Shown piece by piece: positions 24,901 through 36,740 of a stretch of DNA of 64,000 bases. Position 1 is the stretch's first letter. Each line of letters starts with the position of its first letter. The stretch is from assembly GCA_958298945.1 (NCBI GenBank), contig OY282609.1, forward strand, positions 11,638,326 to 11,702,325, in the 5' to 3' direction. Both the position numbers and the translations under genes were made by a program. The notes beneath the pieces were generated by a model. It searched no databases and had not been told where the DNA came from. It saw only the letters and a list, made by a program, of their open reading frames with translations. The DNA comes from Atherix ibis. Taxonomy: Eukaryota; Arthropoda; Insecta; Diptera; Athericidae.

Positions 24901-27900
24901 GTTTATTCTCATAATATTATTTTTCACTCAAAATTAACTGTTAATCACGTATTTATTAATATTAAAGAAAACAATTAATTTTTTTTTCCTAAATACACAA
25001 ATTCATTTCCCTTTTATGTAGTTTATATAAAATTATTATGGTTTATGTTTTAGTTATTGATTAGTCGAATTTTCTTCCTTTTTTCCACTAGATCCCTTTT
25101 TTTAAATGGGATTTTTTAGGGTTTTTTTTTCTTCAAAATGCTAAATATCAAAATTTCCAATAAAATATAAAACTTCTCCTTTTTCGATTTAATATAAGAT
25201 GAAATATATAAGAAATTCCAGAATAATTAATTCGAATGAACAAAAAACTTGATACGAAAGCAGTTTTTCGAAAATTATTCACGACAGCTCGGTTGATCGA
25301 CAGTAACTAAATTTTCAATTCTGCTCATTTTATGATATTGGGAACACATAGCAACCATTTTCAACTACTACATAAGCAGCAGCTGTTAACAATTTTAATC
25401 AACATAACGATTAACGGCCTGGCCTTCATCGAACGTCCGACGTCCAACGTCGGACATCCTCCTATATATTGTGATCACCAATATCTAAATATGGCTACTA
25501 TTTTTATTTCTCTTTCTTCTTAATATTAGTTACATATACTATCAATATTTGGTAAAATATATTTTATAGTCATGTGTACCATATATAATTAATTATTTTT
25601 TTATTTATGCAATTTTTTTTTTTGATATTTGTCCGATACAATATTATTTAAAGGAAATAAAACCAGAGCAACAAAGTCAATAACAATTGACGTTAAATTA
25701 AGACAAGACAAGAAATGAAGTGGAAAACAACAACAACCAACATTAATGGTAGACATTTTATAACACAATATTAACATATAAGTTGCAAGTCGTTGTTTGT
25801 TGTCTCTACTGCTGCTCACATTTGCTGTTGCTACTGGTGTTACTATCTCTGGCACTTGTTAACATTGTTGTTATCAGTATTCAGAGTATTAAAATCTTTT
25901 TTTCATTTATCTCACAACCTATAAGATTATTAAAGTATTTGTTAAAAACATTTAATCAGAATTCCAGATATTTAAAATCGGATTAGATGATTTCCAATGT
26001 ACAAACATTTTTCTACTATAAGCGAATTTCAAATTATTGAAACTAATGATTATAAATGAATAAGCTTTGCGAAAGCAAACTGGACAAATAATCATTACGA
26101 GTACCAATATATCAAGCATTATTATAGTTTAACTTATTTGTTGAATATTTATGTTATTAAAAGTTAAAATGATTTTTTGACAAATTGTTTGACTATTTTA
26201 TTTCAGAAATTTTACTTAATCAATCAAATATCAACACAATTGCTAATGTTAAGTAAATATTACTTACAGTAGCTGATTTTAATTTAGACAATATTGAGAA
26301 AACAGTGACACACGTCTGAAACTAGTTTTGTACCTTTGAATAATATTAAATGAAACGAGTTTGTTTATATTTATTTTATTTTAATTTTTTTTAATATTTT
26401 TTTGTTAAATTTAACTAGATATTTATTTACTATGTCGTTTTACTTATATAATTATTTATATATTCAATTATTTATTTTGAAAAAAACTAACTGTATAGAG
26501 AACTTAATCTAAGGTTGAAGATATAATGATTAAAAAAAACCATGAATTTTCAAATAGTATATATTGTAAAAATTAATTCTCATAATATTGTATATTGTAA
26601 TCATAAAATATATACCCATGAGCTTGTGTGCCTGCTAAAATACAATATATATTTCATACGTGATAAAAAGCATCAATTCAAAAGTTTAAAGATATACATT
26701 AATTATCATATTCACAAGAGAAAAAATAAAAACTGCATGAATTATTGGAATATGTAAGGAAAAATTGGCATGTCTATTTGAAACCTTCCGATGTATTAAA
26801 TTAACCTAGGTTATGGCAACATAAACATAACCTTAGAAAATTACTTTAAAATTTGCAAAAGGAGAAATTTTATTGGAATATGTAAGGAAAAATTGGCATG
26901 TCTATTTGAAACCTTCCGATGTATTAAATTCTAGGTTATGGCAACATAAACATAGCCTTAGAAAATTACTTTAAAATTTGCAAAAGGAGAAATTTTAATT
27001 CGAAGAGAAACTAGGCATATAATTGTGAATTTGTTGTGTTTTTTTAAATAGTTTACAACTTATTGTAACGATCGTGATAAAAAAAACTAGTTTTACTTTC
27101 ATTTTGATTTATAATCAACAGAAAATAAACTAAAACTCGACTTGGATACTAAGCAAACTAGGATAACACGTTTGTCAAGGAAAAATTATATAAAAAACTA
27201 CCAGTCTTACAAATGAAATATTGGGTTGGTGCAAAAGTTATGACCGTTTTTTGCATATACAATTAAACATTTTTTTTTAGATTTGTATTATTTATTTAAT
27301 CAATTATATACTTTCCATCCGTTCTTATAACCTCCTCCCATCTTTCTATCAACTTATTAATACCATTAGTGTAAAATTCCTTGGATTTTGATGCGAAATA
27401 TGTAGAAAGGGATGTTTTTACCTGCTCTATTGTATCAAATTTTTTATCATTTAAAAAATTTTGCAGTGATTGGAATAAATGGAAATCGGAAGGAGCAAGA
27501 TCTGGAGAATACGGTGGATGCTTGATAACGTCCCAATTCAGCTTGTATTGGGTCATTACAGCCACATGTGGTCGCGCGTTGTCCTGATGAAACACTACCC
27601 CTTTTCTGTTTACCAATTCTGGTCTATCCTTTTGAAGGGCGATGTTCAATTTGGATAATTGCTGACAATATCGTTCTGCTGTAATTGTCTGATTGCGTTC
27701 CAAGAGTTCAAAATACACAATACCCTTGCAATCCCACCAAACACAAAGCATAACTTTTTTTTGATGGATTTCGGCTTTCGAAGTTGTTAATGGGACTTGT
27801 CCAGGTATAGCCCAATGTCTATTTCTTGTCACGTTGTTGTACACGACCCATTTCTCATCTCCCGTTACCAAACGATGCAAAAAAGGTTCATGTTTTTCTC

Positions 27901-30900
27901 TCGCACTCAAAGCAACGCACGTTGAAACACGATCCAATAAATTGGCAGCCGACAATTGATGAGGTATCCAAACGTCGTACCGCGAAACCATCCCCATACG
28001 CTTCAAATGCCTTAATACGATTGTATGGTTGACTCCCATCATCGACGCGATCTCCCTGGTGGTTAGACGTGGATTGGTGTCAATTATGACTTTTAACTTG
28101 TCCTCATCAGACTTCAATGGCCGCCCGGTACGTGGTTTATCAATTAGTGAAAAATCCCCAGATCGGAATTTTGTAAACCATCTTTGTGCCTGCCGAACTT
28201 TGATGACATCTGCTCCATACACTTCGCAAATGTTTTTGGTTGCCACACTCGCGGTATTGTCTTTACGGAATTCATAAAGTAAATAATGACGTAAATGCAC
28301 TTTATCGACCGACATTTTGAAACAATACAAGAGCTCTTCACTGTATTCTGACCAGGCCAAAACTGAATAGAAAGTTGAGGGAAAGCATTCTTTATATAAT
28401 GCAATCATTTAAAAGAAGATATTATTCATCATTTCTGAAGAAAAAAATTTTTTATCTGGGATCATAAAAAACGGTCATAACTTTTGCACAAACCCAATAT
28501 ATGAAAAGATAGCTTGATTTAAGTTATAATAATACAATAAAAAAAAACTAAATAAATTATCATTTTTTTACTCCACTCTTAATTATAAATCTTAGAATGC
28601 TATTCTAAAATATTTTACTATATTCCCAAATACACTTATTTGTAAACAATTTGTAATTATAAAAAATATATCTTTCATATGAATCTATCGAGATTTTTTC
28701 TCGATTTGATTCTGAGCTATAAAAACCATTGGTAGAAATATATGAGAATTCGTATCGTTAACACGAAAATCTAGTCCACATGCTTACGCTAAAATAGCAT
28801 ATGCCTAGTCTATTACAGAAATTATATGTAATCAAATTTTATATGTAACCAAACTCAAAAGAATTTTCATATTCTTGTCTTATCTCTCTGAAACATTATC
28901 TATGCATATTGAGCATGCATAAAATCCAAATAATTTATCATTATCAAAATTAAAACCCCTGTATTTTGAGAATTTTAAATTGTGAGAATTGTTGAGCGTC
29001 AAAAAACAGTATGCTCTTATGCATGCACGTGTAAATAGCATTTAATGAATAATTAAATGAACTAATGAAAAAATATGAAGTTATGTCAAATATATTGCTA
29101 CAAATTTGAGAAAATATATTCTGGAATTGTAAATGTTTCATTTCAGTTTCAAGTATTTTTAGATTTAATTAATATAACAAATAATATACAAATTAGGAAG
29201 ACTAATACCTGACAAATTCTCATTAATAGTTTATTATCTTATAAATAGCTTCACGTAAAAAGAAATTTATCTAAATTATAAAACCTTTTGGAATGTTGTT
29301 GGTCAAGTTTTCCTTAACCCTTTGAAGTCGTGAAAAAAATGTAAGTGGGTTACCAGCAACTCGTGAGTTTTTAAGCCAAAAATTTACAAAAAACTAAGCT
29401 TTTTTTAGAAAATAACAAAAAAATATTTTGGAAAGGTGACAAACAAAAACGAGTAGGTTTGTTCAAAAATATGTATTTATTATACAAATTAACAATTATA
29501 ATGGACAAAAATATCAACGTTCAGCTTTTATAGGTTCTCAAAGTGTGATACTTTTCGAAGCAATCGCCTAAATGCATCCTTGTTTTCCAGGACAAGTATC
29601 ACAAAATTCGCTTGTCTCTCTTCTTCCACCTTTTACTGCACTTTTTGAGCAGACCACAAAGTCCCGGTTGGAACCTTTTCTTAAAATATGTAGTTTTCCA
29701 TTGAGCCTGGTCTCTGATGGAGCTGAAGTGATGGCCTAATTCGAGGCACTTTAAATTCTCCCACTAACTGGTCGACCAATACTTTGTGAAACTTCAAATG
29801 GCTTAGTGGTTTTTCATTTATTTTTGTTTTTATAGCTTTATGTAGAATGTACGAATTTATGCAATAAATTTCCCATTCCCCAAAAAAATAGTCTGTGCCA
29901 CCATTTCAAAGATTTTCTTAGAAAGCAATAGGATGACGCATACTGATCAGCACGATCAACTCCACCCATTGACTTTGTGTAGTCTAATACAATATTTGGT
30001 TTTTGTTTTGAAATAATATCACCACCCTTTCCGATTCTTGTGATGGTTGTGAGTCTTGCATTGGCAGATGTACTCAACATTGAAACGACTCTTTTATCCT
30101 TCCATGCAAGCAGCATTTAGTTGTTGTACTTCTTAACAGCGACAACTTTTCTTGGTGTAAATTTAGGTTTCTTTATTAGACTTGGTAAACCTTTCCTATT
30201 CATCATCATTGTTCCAGTCATATGGCATTTTAATTTTAATAGTTCATCTGCTAATGGAAGGCTAGTATAATATCTATCAGTGTACATGTGATAGCCCTGT
30301 GCAAAAGGAATTCTCTGTAAAAGTATACCTATTGTTTTCGGCGCCGGTGCAGCGCCTAACGAGTGGAATTATTATTGTATGTGTCGCCTTGGCGGCGCCT
30401 AACGAGCACAAAGGGATAATATACCTGGTGTATAAGCTTAAACCCACTGTTTTTTAGTCAAAAAACACATGTTTTTTCATAGAAAGCAAAAACAAATTTA
30501 TTTAAAGTACTTGCCCTCGCTAGCTACACATTTTTCCCATCTCTCGGGCAATTTGTGGATACCACGCCAAAAAAAATCCCTATCTTTCGAGGCAAACCAC
30601 TCATCAAGCCATTTTCGGACGTCTTCGTAAGAATCTGCTCAGCAAAAGCGTGGTCCACCGACGAAAACAGGTGGTAGTCTGAGATCAGGTCTGGTGAATA
30701 AGCGGGATGGGGTAGCACCTCCCAGTTGAGTGTTTCCAAGTAATTTCGGGTCATTTTTGACGTGTGCGATGGTGCGTTGTCGTGGAGGAAAATCAGCTTG
30801 TCATGTCTTTGTTGATAATCCGTCCTTTTTTCAAGCAGAGCACGGTGCAATTTGATCAGTTGTTGGTGGTAGCAGTGGGCATTCAGTTTCACTAGGTTTC

Positions 30901-32317
30901 AACATCTCATAGTAGACGATACCCTGCTGATCCCACCAAACGCACAGCATCGTCTTCCGTCCGAAGCGATTTGATCTTGGGGAATATATTGATGGTTGGA
31001 CGGAATCAACCCACAATTTCTTGCGTTTAGGATTGTCGAAATATATCCACTTTTCATCGCCTGTCACAATCCGATGTAGGAACGATTTTCTTTTTTGACG
31101 AGCAAGATTTTGCATATGTTTTGGCGTCACTCCATCTTCCTATCATTCAATTTATACGCCACCCATTTTCCGATCTTTTCAATCTTCCCCTTGGCACGCA
31201 GACGCATTAAAATGGCTGGTTGAGTAACACACAATTGCTCCGCGAGCATTTTTTGCGATTGGGTATCGTCTTCGTAGAAAAGAGCCTGCAATTGATGGTC
31301 CTCAATGCTCCTTATCCCACAAGTCAATATTGCTGACTTTGAACCGACGAAAACAATCTCGGCACGTTGTTTCCGATAAAGCACTGTCACCACATAGGCC
31401 TCCATAAGCATTTGATGTGATTCGGCAGCCGATTTCTTCAAATTGACTATATATGATTACCAAAGGAAAAATGTATGTTGTTGTACGAAATTGCTGAAAA
31501 TGTACACTGATTAATGTTGACAGATGTCAAACTCATAAAAAAAAGCATGGCGTGTCCATGGTAGCTTAATACGCTCACTCACGGCATCTATGACCAAACA
31601 GCGGATTAAAGCTTATACACCTGGTAATATAAATAATTATTTATTGTCTAAAATTGCTTTAAAACCTTAAATAAATATATTTTTATTTAAGGTTTTCAAA
31701 TCAATATTAGATAATAGTTAGACGTACACAAACGTACAAAACTTTAATAAGTTTTGTAAACTTGTCTGATGTATATTTTTAACATCATCCATAATTTGAA
31801 AGTAATTTATGATTGCTGAACAATTCGATTTTTTATATAATAAATTCTCAATTTTTTAAACAATTAAATTGGACATTTACTTTAAAAGTATTAGTTTTTA
31901 TGTTTATGATTAAATTTTTTTACGAATTACAAAAAAAAGTAGAAAGATATTTCTACATATATAAATAATATTTACATATATTTTTTAAGAAAAACCTACC
32001 TTTTTTCAGATCATCGTATTCACATTCTAAAATCAGCTCGCAGCTTTTTGTAGTTGTTAAATCAAAAAGAACAGTATCATCATTCTCAAAAAACAAAATA
32101 TCTGAAAGAAATGTTTGAATTTTATTTAATTGCAAGATAAGTATAGTTAAATCAATATTGATCCAATATACAGGGAAATAATTATACCTTTTGCAAAGCT
32201 ATCTTCAAATATCCATGATTCCTCGTTATTGGAGAGCGAGAACATCTCGCTGGACGGCGACTTCGGCTCCATTTTGCCGTCCCAATTTAGATCCCGAGGA
32301 AGTTTCAATGACTCCAT
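12958..32317 (-). CDS. crc: cryptocephal, the fly ATF4 bZIP transcription factor
   Basis: ATF4 activates amino-acid, redox and ER-stress response genes in the nucleus; fly crc also acts in moulting. Coding exons on the minus strand are 32317-32188, 32101-32000, 14115-13892 and 13818-12958. All junctions have GT..AG and compatible phases (1, 1, 0), giving 438 residues. The bZIP is at the C terminus (about 356-438), with RVRPYGRGIEDKK, the basic contact region KNAATRYRLKKK, then a leucine zipper. DSGNNVS near residue 186 fits the DSGxxxS phosphodegron by which SCF-betaTrCP destroys ATF4. The start at 32317 is the first ATG in frame (context ACAATGG, with a stop upstream); ATG 32272 would remove 15 residues. 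The third intron is 17.9 kb and holds four transposons. Further 5' non-coding exons probably lie above 32467, where a splice acceptor precedes the uORF. Joining exons 2 and 3 across the long intron is inferred from phase and sense. Confidence 0.92.
13819..13891 (-). other. crc: crc intron 3-4 boundary: 73-bp last intron
   Basis: Donor GTAATT at 13891 and acceptor TTTTGCAG ending at 13819, phase 0, joining ..AINNE to LFDFP.. . Confidence 0.9.
16321..16340 (+). repeat. Pentanucleotide microsatellite (GTTCA)4
   Basis: Four exact copies, read directly. Confidence 0.9.
19333..19458 (+). repeat. 53-bp direct duplication
   Basis: GTGAATATCAAGAGTACTTG to TTTTGCTGAAATAC at 19333-19385 recurs at 19406-19458 with two mismatches, separated by 20 bp. 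Confidence 0.9.
22219..23060 (+). pseudogene. Mariner fossil in the crc intron
   Basis: A TIR-like sequence, TTAGTCGAAAAGTTCATGAC, starts at 22221 and is repeated as an inverted and then a direct copy to about 22299. From 22436 the plus strand gives MDQNKEKILQSLL, then with frame changes VVYGEGAVSKSAARKYFARF, FGPPIIEKNHQILNKIKQDM, LNHLRKAGFKKKLDVWVPHE. These are the two helix-turn-helix units and linker of a mariner transposase. The catalytic half is lost or unrecognisable after about 22820. The right end is uncertain. Confidence 0.75.
23061..26743 (-). other. crc: crc long intron, middle part
   Basis: Extremely AT-rich with long homopolymer runs. No gene or RNA seen. CTCTCTCTCTC occurs near 24603. 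Confidence 0.5.
26744..26997 (+). repeat. 128-bp tandem duplication
   Basis: The unit at 26744-26871, beginning ATTGGAATATGTAAGG, is followed directly by a second copy at 26872-26997. They differ mainly by a 4-bp deletion in the second copy and one A/G change, so the duplication is recent. Confidence 0.93.
27221..28497 (-). mobile_element. Full-length mariner transposon, 1277 bp
   Basis: The ends are inverted repeats: TTGGGTTGGTGCAAAAGTTA at 27221, with the matching reverse complement ending at 28497 (one internal difference). TA flanks both sides (27219-27220 and 28498-28499), the standard mariner target duplication. The element contains one uninterrupted transposase frame. Inverted repeats of the form TTxGGTTGGTGCAAAAGT resemble those of the cecropia/Hsmar1-like mariners. 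It is inserted in the long crc intron, antisense to neither exon nor splice site, and in the same orientation as crc. Confidence 0.93.
27296..28315 (-). CDS. Mariner transposase, open frame, shortened D-D spacing
   Basis: Cuts and rejoins the element at TA sites. The start at ATG 28315 (MSVDKVHLRHYLLYEF) gives 339 residues, close to the 340-345 of known mariner transposases; the frame also runs 31 codons further upstream. Seen in order: paired helix-turn-helix domains with the linker TGRPLKSDEDK, WIPHQL, then catalytic blocks GDEKW, HQDNARPH and YSPDLAPSD. No stop or frameshift. Between the second and third catalytic Asp I count 31 residues, where mariners have 34 (DD34D); the missing three fall in QYKL-NWDVI. 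That suggests a 9-nt in-frame deletion, which may have inactivated the enzyme. Confidence 0.9.
   Translation of the reverse strand: MSVDKVHLRHYLLYEFRKDNTASVATKNICEVYGADVIKVRQAQRWFTKFRSGDFSLIDKPRTGRPLKSDEDKLKVIIDTNPRLTTREIASMMGVNHTIVLRHLKRMGMVSRYDVWIPHQLSAANLLDRVSTCVALSAREKHEPFLHRLVTGDEKWVVYNNVTRNRHWAIPGQVPLTTSKAEIHQKKVMLCVWWDCKGIVYFELLERNQTITAERYCQQLSKLNIALQKDRPELVNRKGVVFHQDNARPHVAVMTQYKLNWDVIKHPPYSPDLAPSDFHLFQSLQNFLNDKKFDTIEQVKTSLSTYFASKSKEFYTNGINKLIERWEEVIRTDGKYIID
28500..29313 (-). other. crc: crc intron between mariner and piggyBac insertions
   Basis: No feature seen in this AT-rich stretch. Confidence 0.5.
29318..30415 (-). mobile_element. piggyBac-type element remnant, 5' part deleted
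   Basis: The left end is TTAA (29314-29317) followed by CCCTTTGAAGTCGTG. The right end, read inward on minus, is CCCTTTGTGCTCGTTAGGCG, flanked by ATAA, probably a mutated TTAA. The minus strand encodes the transposase C-terminal part: HMYTDRYYTSLPLADELLK (about 30290-30234), a stop near 30119, LDYTKSMGGVDRADQY and KWWHRLFFWGMGNLLHKF (29838-30116), then after frame changes the Cys-rich tail VCSKSAVKGGRRETSEFCD with CPGKQGC (29574-29690). The N-terminal half is missing. GGCGCCTAACGAG or a close variant occurs twice near the right end. Confidence 0.85.
30424..31624 (-). mobile_element. Mauritiana-type mariner, full length but frameshifted, 1201 bp
   Basis: Terminal inverted repeats begin CC(T/A)GGTGTATAAGCTT at 30424 and at 31624 (minus), with TA target duplications at 30422-30423 and 31625-31626. 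The end sequence resembles that of Mos1 (CCAGGTGTACAAGT). The transposase on minus is in three pieces: KKSAAESHQMLMEA with a helix-turn-helix (31127-31441), RIVTGDEKWIYFDNPKRKKL (30831-31130), and IFLHDNAPSHTS to HPAYSPDL-ISDYHLF (30524-30892). At least two frameshifts break it, and AP of the DLAPSD block is altered. It lies only 8 bp from the piggyBac end. Confidence 0.92.
31627..31999 (-). other. crc: crc long intron, 5' end
   Basis: AT-rich, ends at the exon 2 donor GTAGGT (31999). No other feature seen. Confidence 0.6.
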
Positions 32318-32462
32318 TGTAAATATTTTTATTTAAGTTCTCTTCGTTAAAAATATCCGAAGTTAAAATGGTTCGTATAGTAAATGGTGTTAAAACGTTT
32401 TGGAACAAATAAGATTTGGAGTCGTGCGTTGGGAACACATTTATTTCTTGTTGGGGCGCCAT
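32226..32462 (-). promoter_or_regulatory. crc: crc upstream ORF overlapping the main start codon
   Basis: A 78-codon frame starting at ATG 32462 (MAPQQEINVFPTHDSKSY) and ending at 32226. It overlaps the crc start by 92 nt (47 nt if translation starts at 32272), in another frame. ATF4 mRNAs of mammals and flies use such an overlapping uORF: it blocks the main ORF in unstressed cells, and ribosomes skip it when eIF2alpha is phosphorylated. A splice acceptor (TATATTTTTAG) lies just before it, ending at 32467, so the short uORF1 expected further 5' is probably on an upstream exon that I could not place. Confidence 0.88.
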
Positions 32463-32467
32463 TATGG

Positions 32468-35400
32468 CTCTAAAAATATATTTGAAAAAAAAAACGTATT
32501 TTTGAGCATGTATTAAAAAAATTGTATAAATAAATTGTTTTAGTGAATAAAAAACATAAATTATCTATAAAATATATAAAATTTTATAATTTTTTTTTAA
32601 AATAACAATTAGTGTACCTGTTTGTTTCTATAACTTTCTTTATTCTATGTTTAATTGTTTAGACCTTATCATTAATTTATTAACAATCTCAGTTGCATTA
32701 TTTGCTTTACAGCTGATAATGTTTAGAATTTTGTGAATAATTTCTTACTATATCAACGAATTAAATTGATATACCGGAAAGCAGACTTCCATTTTACATA
32801 AACAATATTTTGGAATTTTTGCTGGCAAAAAAAGAGTAACATTTTTATGCTGACAGCAATAGTGGACATATCGCTTTGAAAATTGTCTAATTAAATATTT
32901 TTTTACGTACTGTATTTTATTTCACGTTATTGTTCATTAAATTATATGCTGCATATTAACAATATTTTAAGACAAAGTAGGTTGTTGTAAATAATTAATA
33001 AATAAAAAAAATAAGTTTTTAAAATTGAATATGCAATTTTTTTAATTTTAAAAACAATCAAGAAAGTTAATATTAAAATGGTAATTTCTAAATCGGACGT
33101 TATAAAATAAATACAGGTGTTTTCTTATTAATAATAATTTCCAAAATATAAACTTTGTTTTCGTAACTCGTAATTGACCTATTATATAGTCTATGTCCCC
33201 CATACGTAGATTGCCTAGTTAGACTCACTTTTTATTCACTAAAAAAATAAGGGGGAAAATCCTACAACTACATGGTAACGAAGAAGGCGTAATAGGATGT
33301 ACTCGTAATACTTTTGGTTTTTTGTTTACTTCATCGAATACTCGTGATAGGCATCCATCCCACAAAATTATTGCAAACTTTCTAAAGTTACTTTTCAAGA
33401 AATACCATTGCACTTGTATGAGGGCATACCAACTCGAATGCATGTGAAGCGATTATTTCAAAACTTTTCATGACTGAAACCACATGAAAAATACGTTTCC
33501 CAATGTTTGAAACATGTATTTTCTTCTTGCATTTACATGCAAACATTTCTTGGAATATTTATTTCATGTTGTCTTTTAATAGCACTTTTGAAGAAAAAAT
33601 GTTTTGAAAGGTGAAGTTTTTCTAACACAAACACATTTTTTGTTTGTATTTATTTTGATATTTGCCAATAATTAGGTGGCCATTTACGTCATTTGTAAGA
33701 AAATTACGTCAGCAAATCTAATCCTATTTAATGAAAAAATCTTATCAGAAAACAATTGTCGCGTATGTAAATCGAAAACTTTCGAATAATAATTCCAAGA
33801 ACGACAAAGTAAATAATTCTCGCGCCCATATAATTCTCCTAAAATTAATATTAAAGTGCAAACTCGATGAATCACCAAAGCAACATTAATGCTGGTTAAT
33901 GGCCGTATTAAGGAGAAATGGCAACCAGCCTAAAGGCACTAGTAAACCACAAATATTTTCTTTACAAATCAATAAAACAACACTTACAATTTTAATTAAA
34001 TTTATTTTAACTTGCAAGCACGCAAAGCGCGTTTTTAGTAGTGGTTGCACACTATATATCCATTTTTCACCTCAAAATAAATTTTAAAGTTTTATGAAAC
34101 ACAATAGATTTATTCGGCGGCATGAGTACAAATGACAGAAAAAACTACACTTCGCCAATAAGATATTGTAAACGCCGTCATTTTAGTGCTACCACTTCAT
34201 GTGTAATATATTAAAGTAGTCACACTAAAAAGGGAAATTTATATTTTGTTTAATATGAATTTGTTTTTATATAATGATTTATAATATTATTGAATTTTAT
34301 TAATAAAATATAAATTAAAAAATTCATTTATTTTGAATTTGTATATTTTTATGTTTCGTTTTAAAATTTGACATTTCTATGATTTGTATATACCATTTTG
34401 TATCGATCAAATTATGATTTTTTCATCGTTTTATATTGTTCATTTGATTATAATTTTAGAAAAAAAAATAAGAGCACTAGTATTTCATTAAAATAATATT
34501 TGTAATCATATAGCATATAGTAGGAACTAAAAAAAATATTCATATAAACAAAATTTCCTAAATGGGATATATTTTAACTTTCACAAAAATATTCAATTTT
34601 AACATTCTAGTTTACATGTAAAATGAGTTGATTTGGTTTTGTGTATTTAGTTGACTGTCAATATGATACATTTAAGTAAGCATATTTACCAACTATACTA
34701 ATTTTTAACAGTCTTTTAAGGATAAAAACACTTTTACAGTATTACTATTCCAGTAACTCTACAGATTTTGCAAAAACGTCCACAATTTTTGTATGTAGAA
34801 GGTATATATGTGTAAGATTTATTTTTAATACTAATTATAGTTAATGAAGGATATGATACTTTTCAAACTGCGACAGCTACATGTAATTTCCTTTTTAGTC
34901 GGAATTCTTGTTACTTCCATAAATATTTTGATTCTATTTTACATTTCTTTCATTTCATTTGTTTGGTAAAAAAGTCTGAGACCCATTGAAATTTTAAATA
35001 TTTTTTACTATTTTTACAGTATTTTAATGATTTCGAAAATGGGAATTTAACCAAGATACACTTTTTATAAATGTCTGATAATCAAATATTTGTAGTTTTT
35101 TATATCTATTTGAAACGATACCTCTAAATATGCAAAACAAAATATATTTCCTTCAGAATAATAAAGAAAATTCTACTAAAAATAAGTATCGTTAAATTTA
35201 TTTGCAGTTTTTTCTACATAAATGTGAATTTTTACAAGTTTTTACTTTATATTCCTGTAGTAAATATATATTAGGTTTTTTTTACAAATAAATCTCGTAT
35301 TTTTAATTAATCTTTTGCAAAATCTGATTGTTTTCAAATTGTTCGTTTAAAATCAGTTTATTTTTAGAAAATGTTAGAATATTTTTATTGCAAATTGTTT

Positions 35401-36740
35401 ATTTTGATATTTTTCATTATTTAAATAAACATATTTCTTAGAAGGGGCTCAACACAAATAGTATAATTTATTAAAAACTATTACAAGAAATAACAGCAAA
35501 TACATAAATATATTAATCATAAACAGGAGTTTGGAAAATTCTCATAATATTAAATTCGATTTAATTAATAAATTAATATATATGGATTCAGGCTAATTAA
35601 TATTATTCATAAATTATTATTTGTTCATTCAGGCTAATTAAATAATATAAAGATTTTAATCGTAGAAGAAAATGATCTAATAAGAGCCTTTTTTGGAATT
35701 TGGTGGGGAAATAATTTCCGTATGTGCTATAGCCTTTATGTAGTAATTGGCGTATTCAAAGGAAGATGTCACTTTGAAATTGTTAGTTGAGTCGCAGTAG
35801 TGATTAGCGTTTCATACTTTTTTTGTTTTTATTTGGTGCGGAATTTGAATTTAATGTAAATATCGGTATTTTTTAGGCGGTATGTTCACTACCGGATCAA
35901 ATAGATTATTCATACAAATAAGTGTGCAGTACAGGTGAAATTTAAGGATGCATTCATCGACAGTTCATCAATTATTAATAAATAAAAATTTGTCGAGTTC
36001 GAGGCGATAACTATGCAGTAATCATTGTGAAGGCGTGTGCGTGTGTATTCGGACCATATAACGTTATTATCGGTTCGAGTCGGATCTTTGCAAATGTCAA
36101 TTTGTTGCCAAAACAGCTGGCATAGTCGTCATCTCCCTTCATCGCGGTTGAATTTTCGCTGATAATAAACGTCATCAATGGTGGTAAAGACAAAATAGTG
36201 TATAAGAGCAGTCAAAGTCGGTTCGTGGCCGTGTTACAATCGTTTGGTGGAATTAAAGCCAATCGCGAATTTATAGATTTATTAATTGTATCGAGAACAT
36301 GGTTATTTTTATAATAATTTATTTCTGAAATTTCCAAACAGAAGTCAATTTGATCGAATTTTTAGATTACTTGTGTCATATTTAAGACAGATTTTTTTCA
36401 ATATTTTTGAGGATTACATACATTAAGTGGGCTGTTTAGGTATTGTGTATATGATTCCAGTGGAAATTTTTTTATCAGATAATTCGAAAATAGAAAGGAA
36501 TTCATTTGTATTTGGAAAAATAAGACTGTGTTTAGAGTGATATTGCGTTGAAATGTGTACAAACAACTTGGTAATAATAGATTCGTTGGAAGTGTTGTTT
36601 ATTTGGTTGTCAATTGGCTCGATTCGATTGAATAAAAACAATCACTTGAGTTGAGTGTTGTTTTTGTTTTTTTTGTTTTTATTCACTTCTTCGGAAGTGA
36701 TTTCAAATAAACGACATACGCACGCGTATTTACATAAAAG
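32468..36740. other. Region between crc and Mondo, divergent promoters
   Basis: crc (minus) and Mondo (plus) are transcribed away from each other. The first exons and promoters of both should lie here. The part 35760-36740 is richer in GC and lacks the long A/T runs, consistent with a transcribed Mondo 5' leader. No TATA box or start site could be fixed. Short frames at 33225-33443, 33684-33878 and 33899-34087 have no recognisable domains. Confidence 0.4.

Noticed and set aside
33225..34087. Several 60-70 codon frames between crc and Mondo
   Set aside because: They lack domains and lie where 5' leaders and promoters are expected; chance frames are likely.
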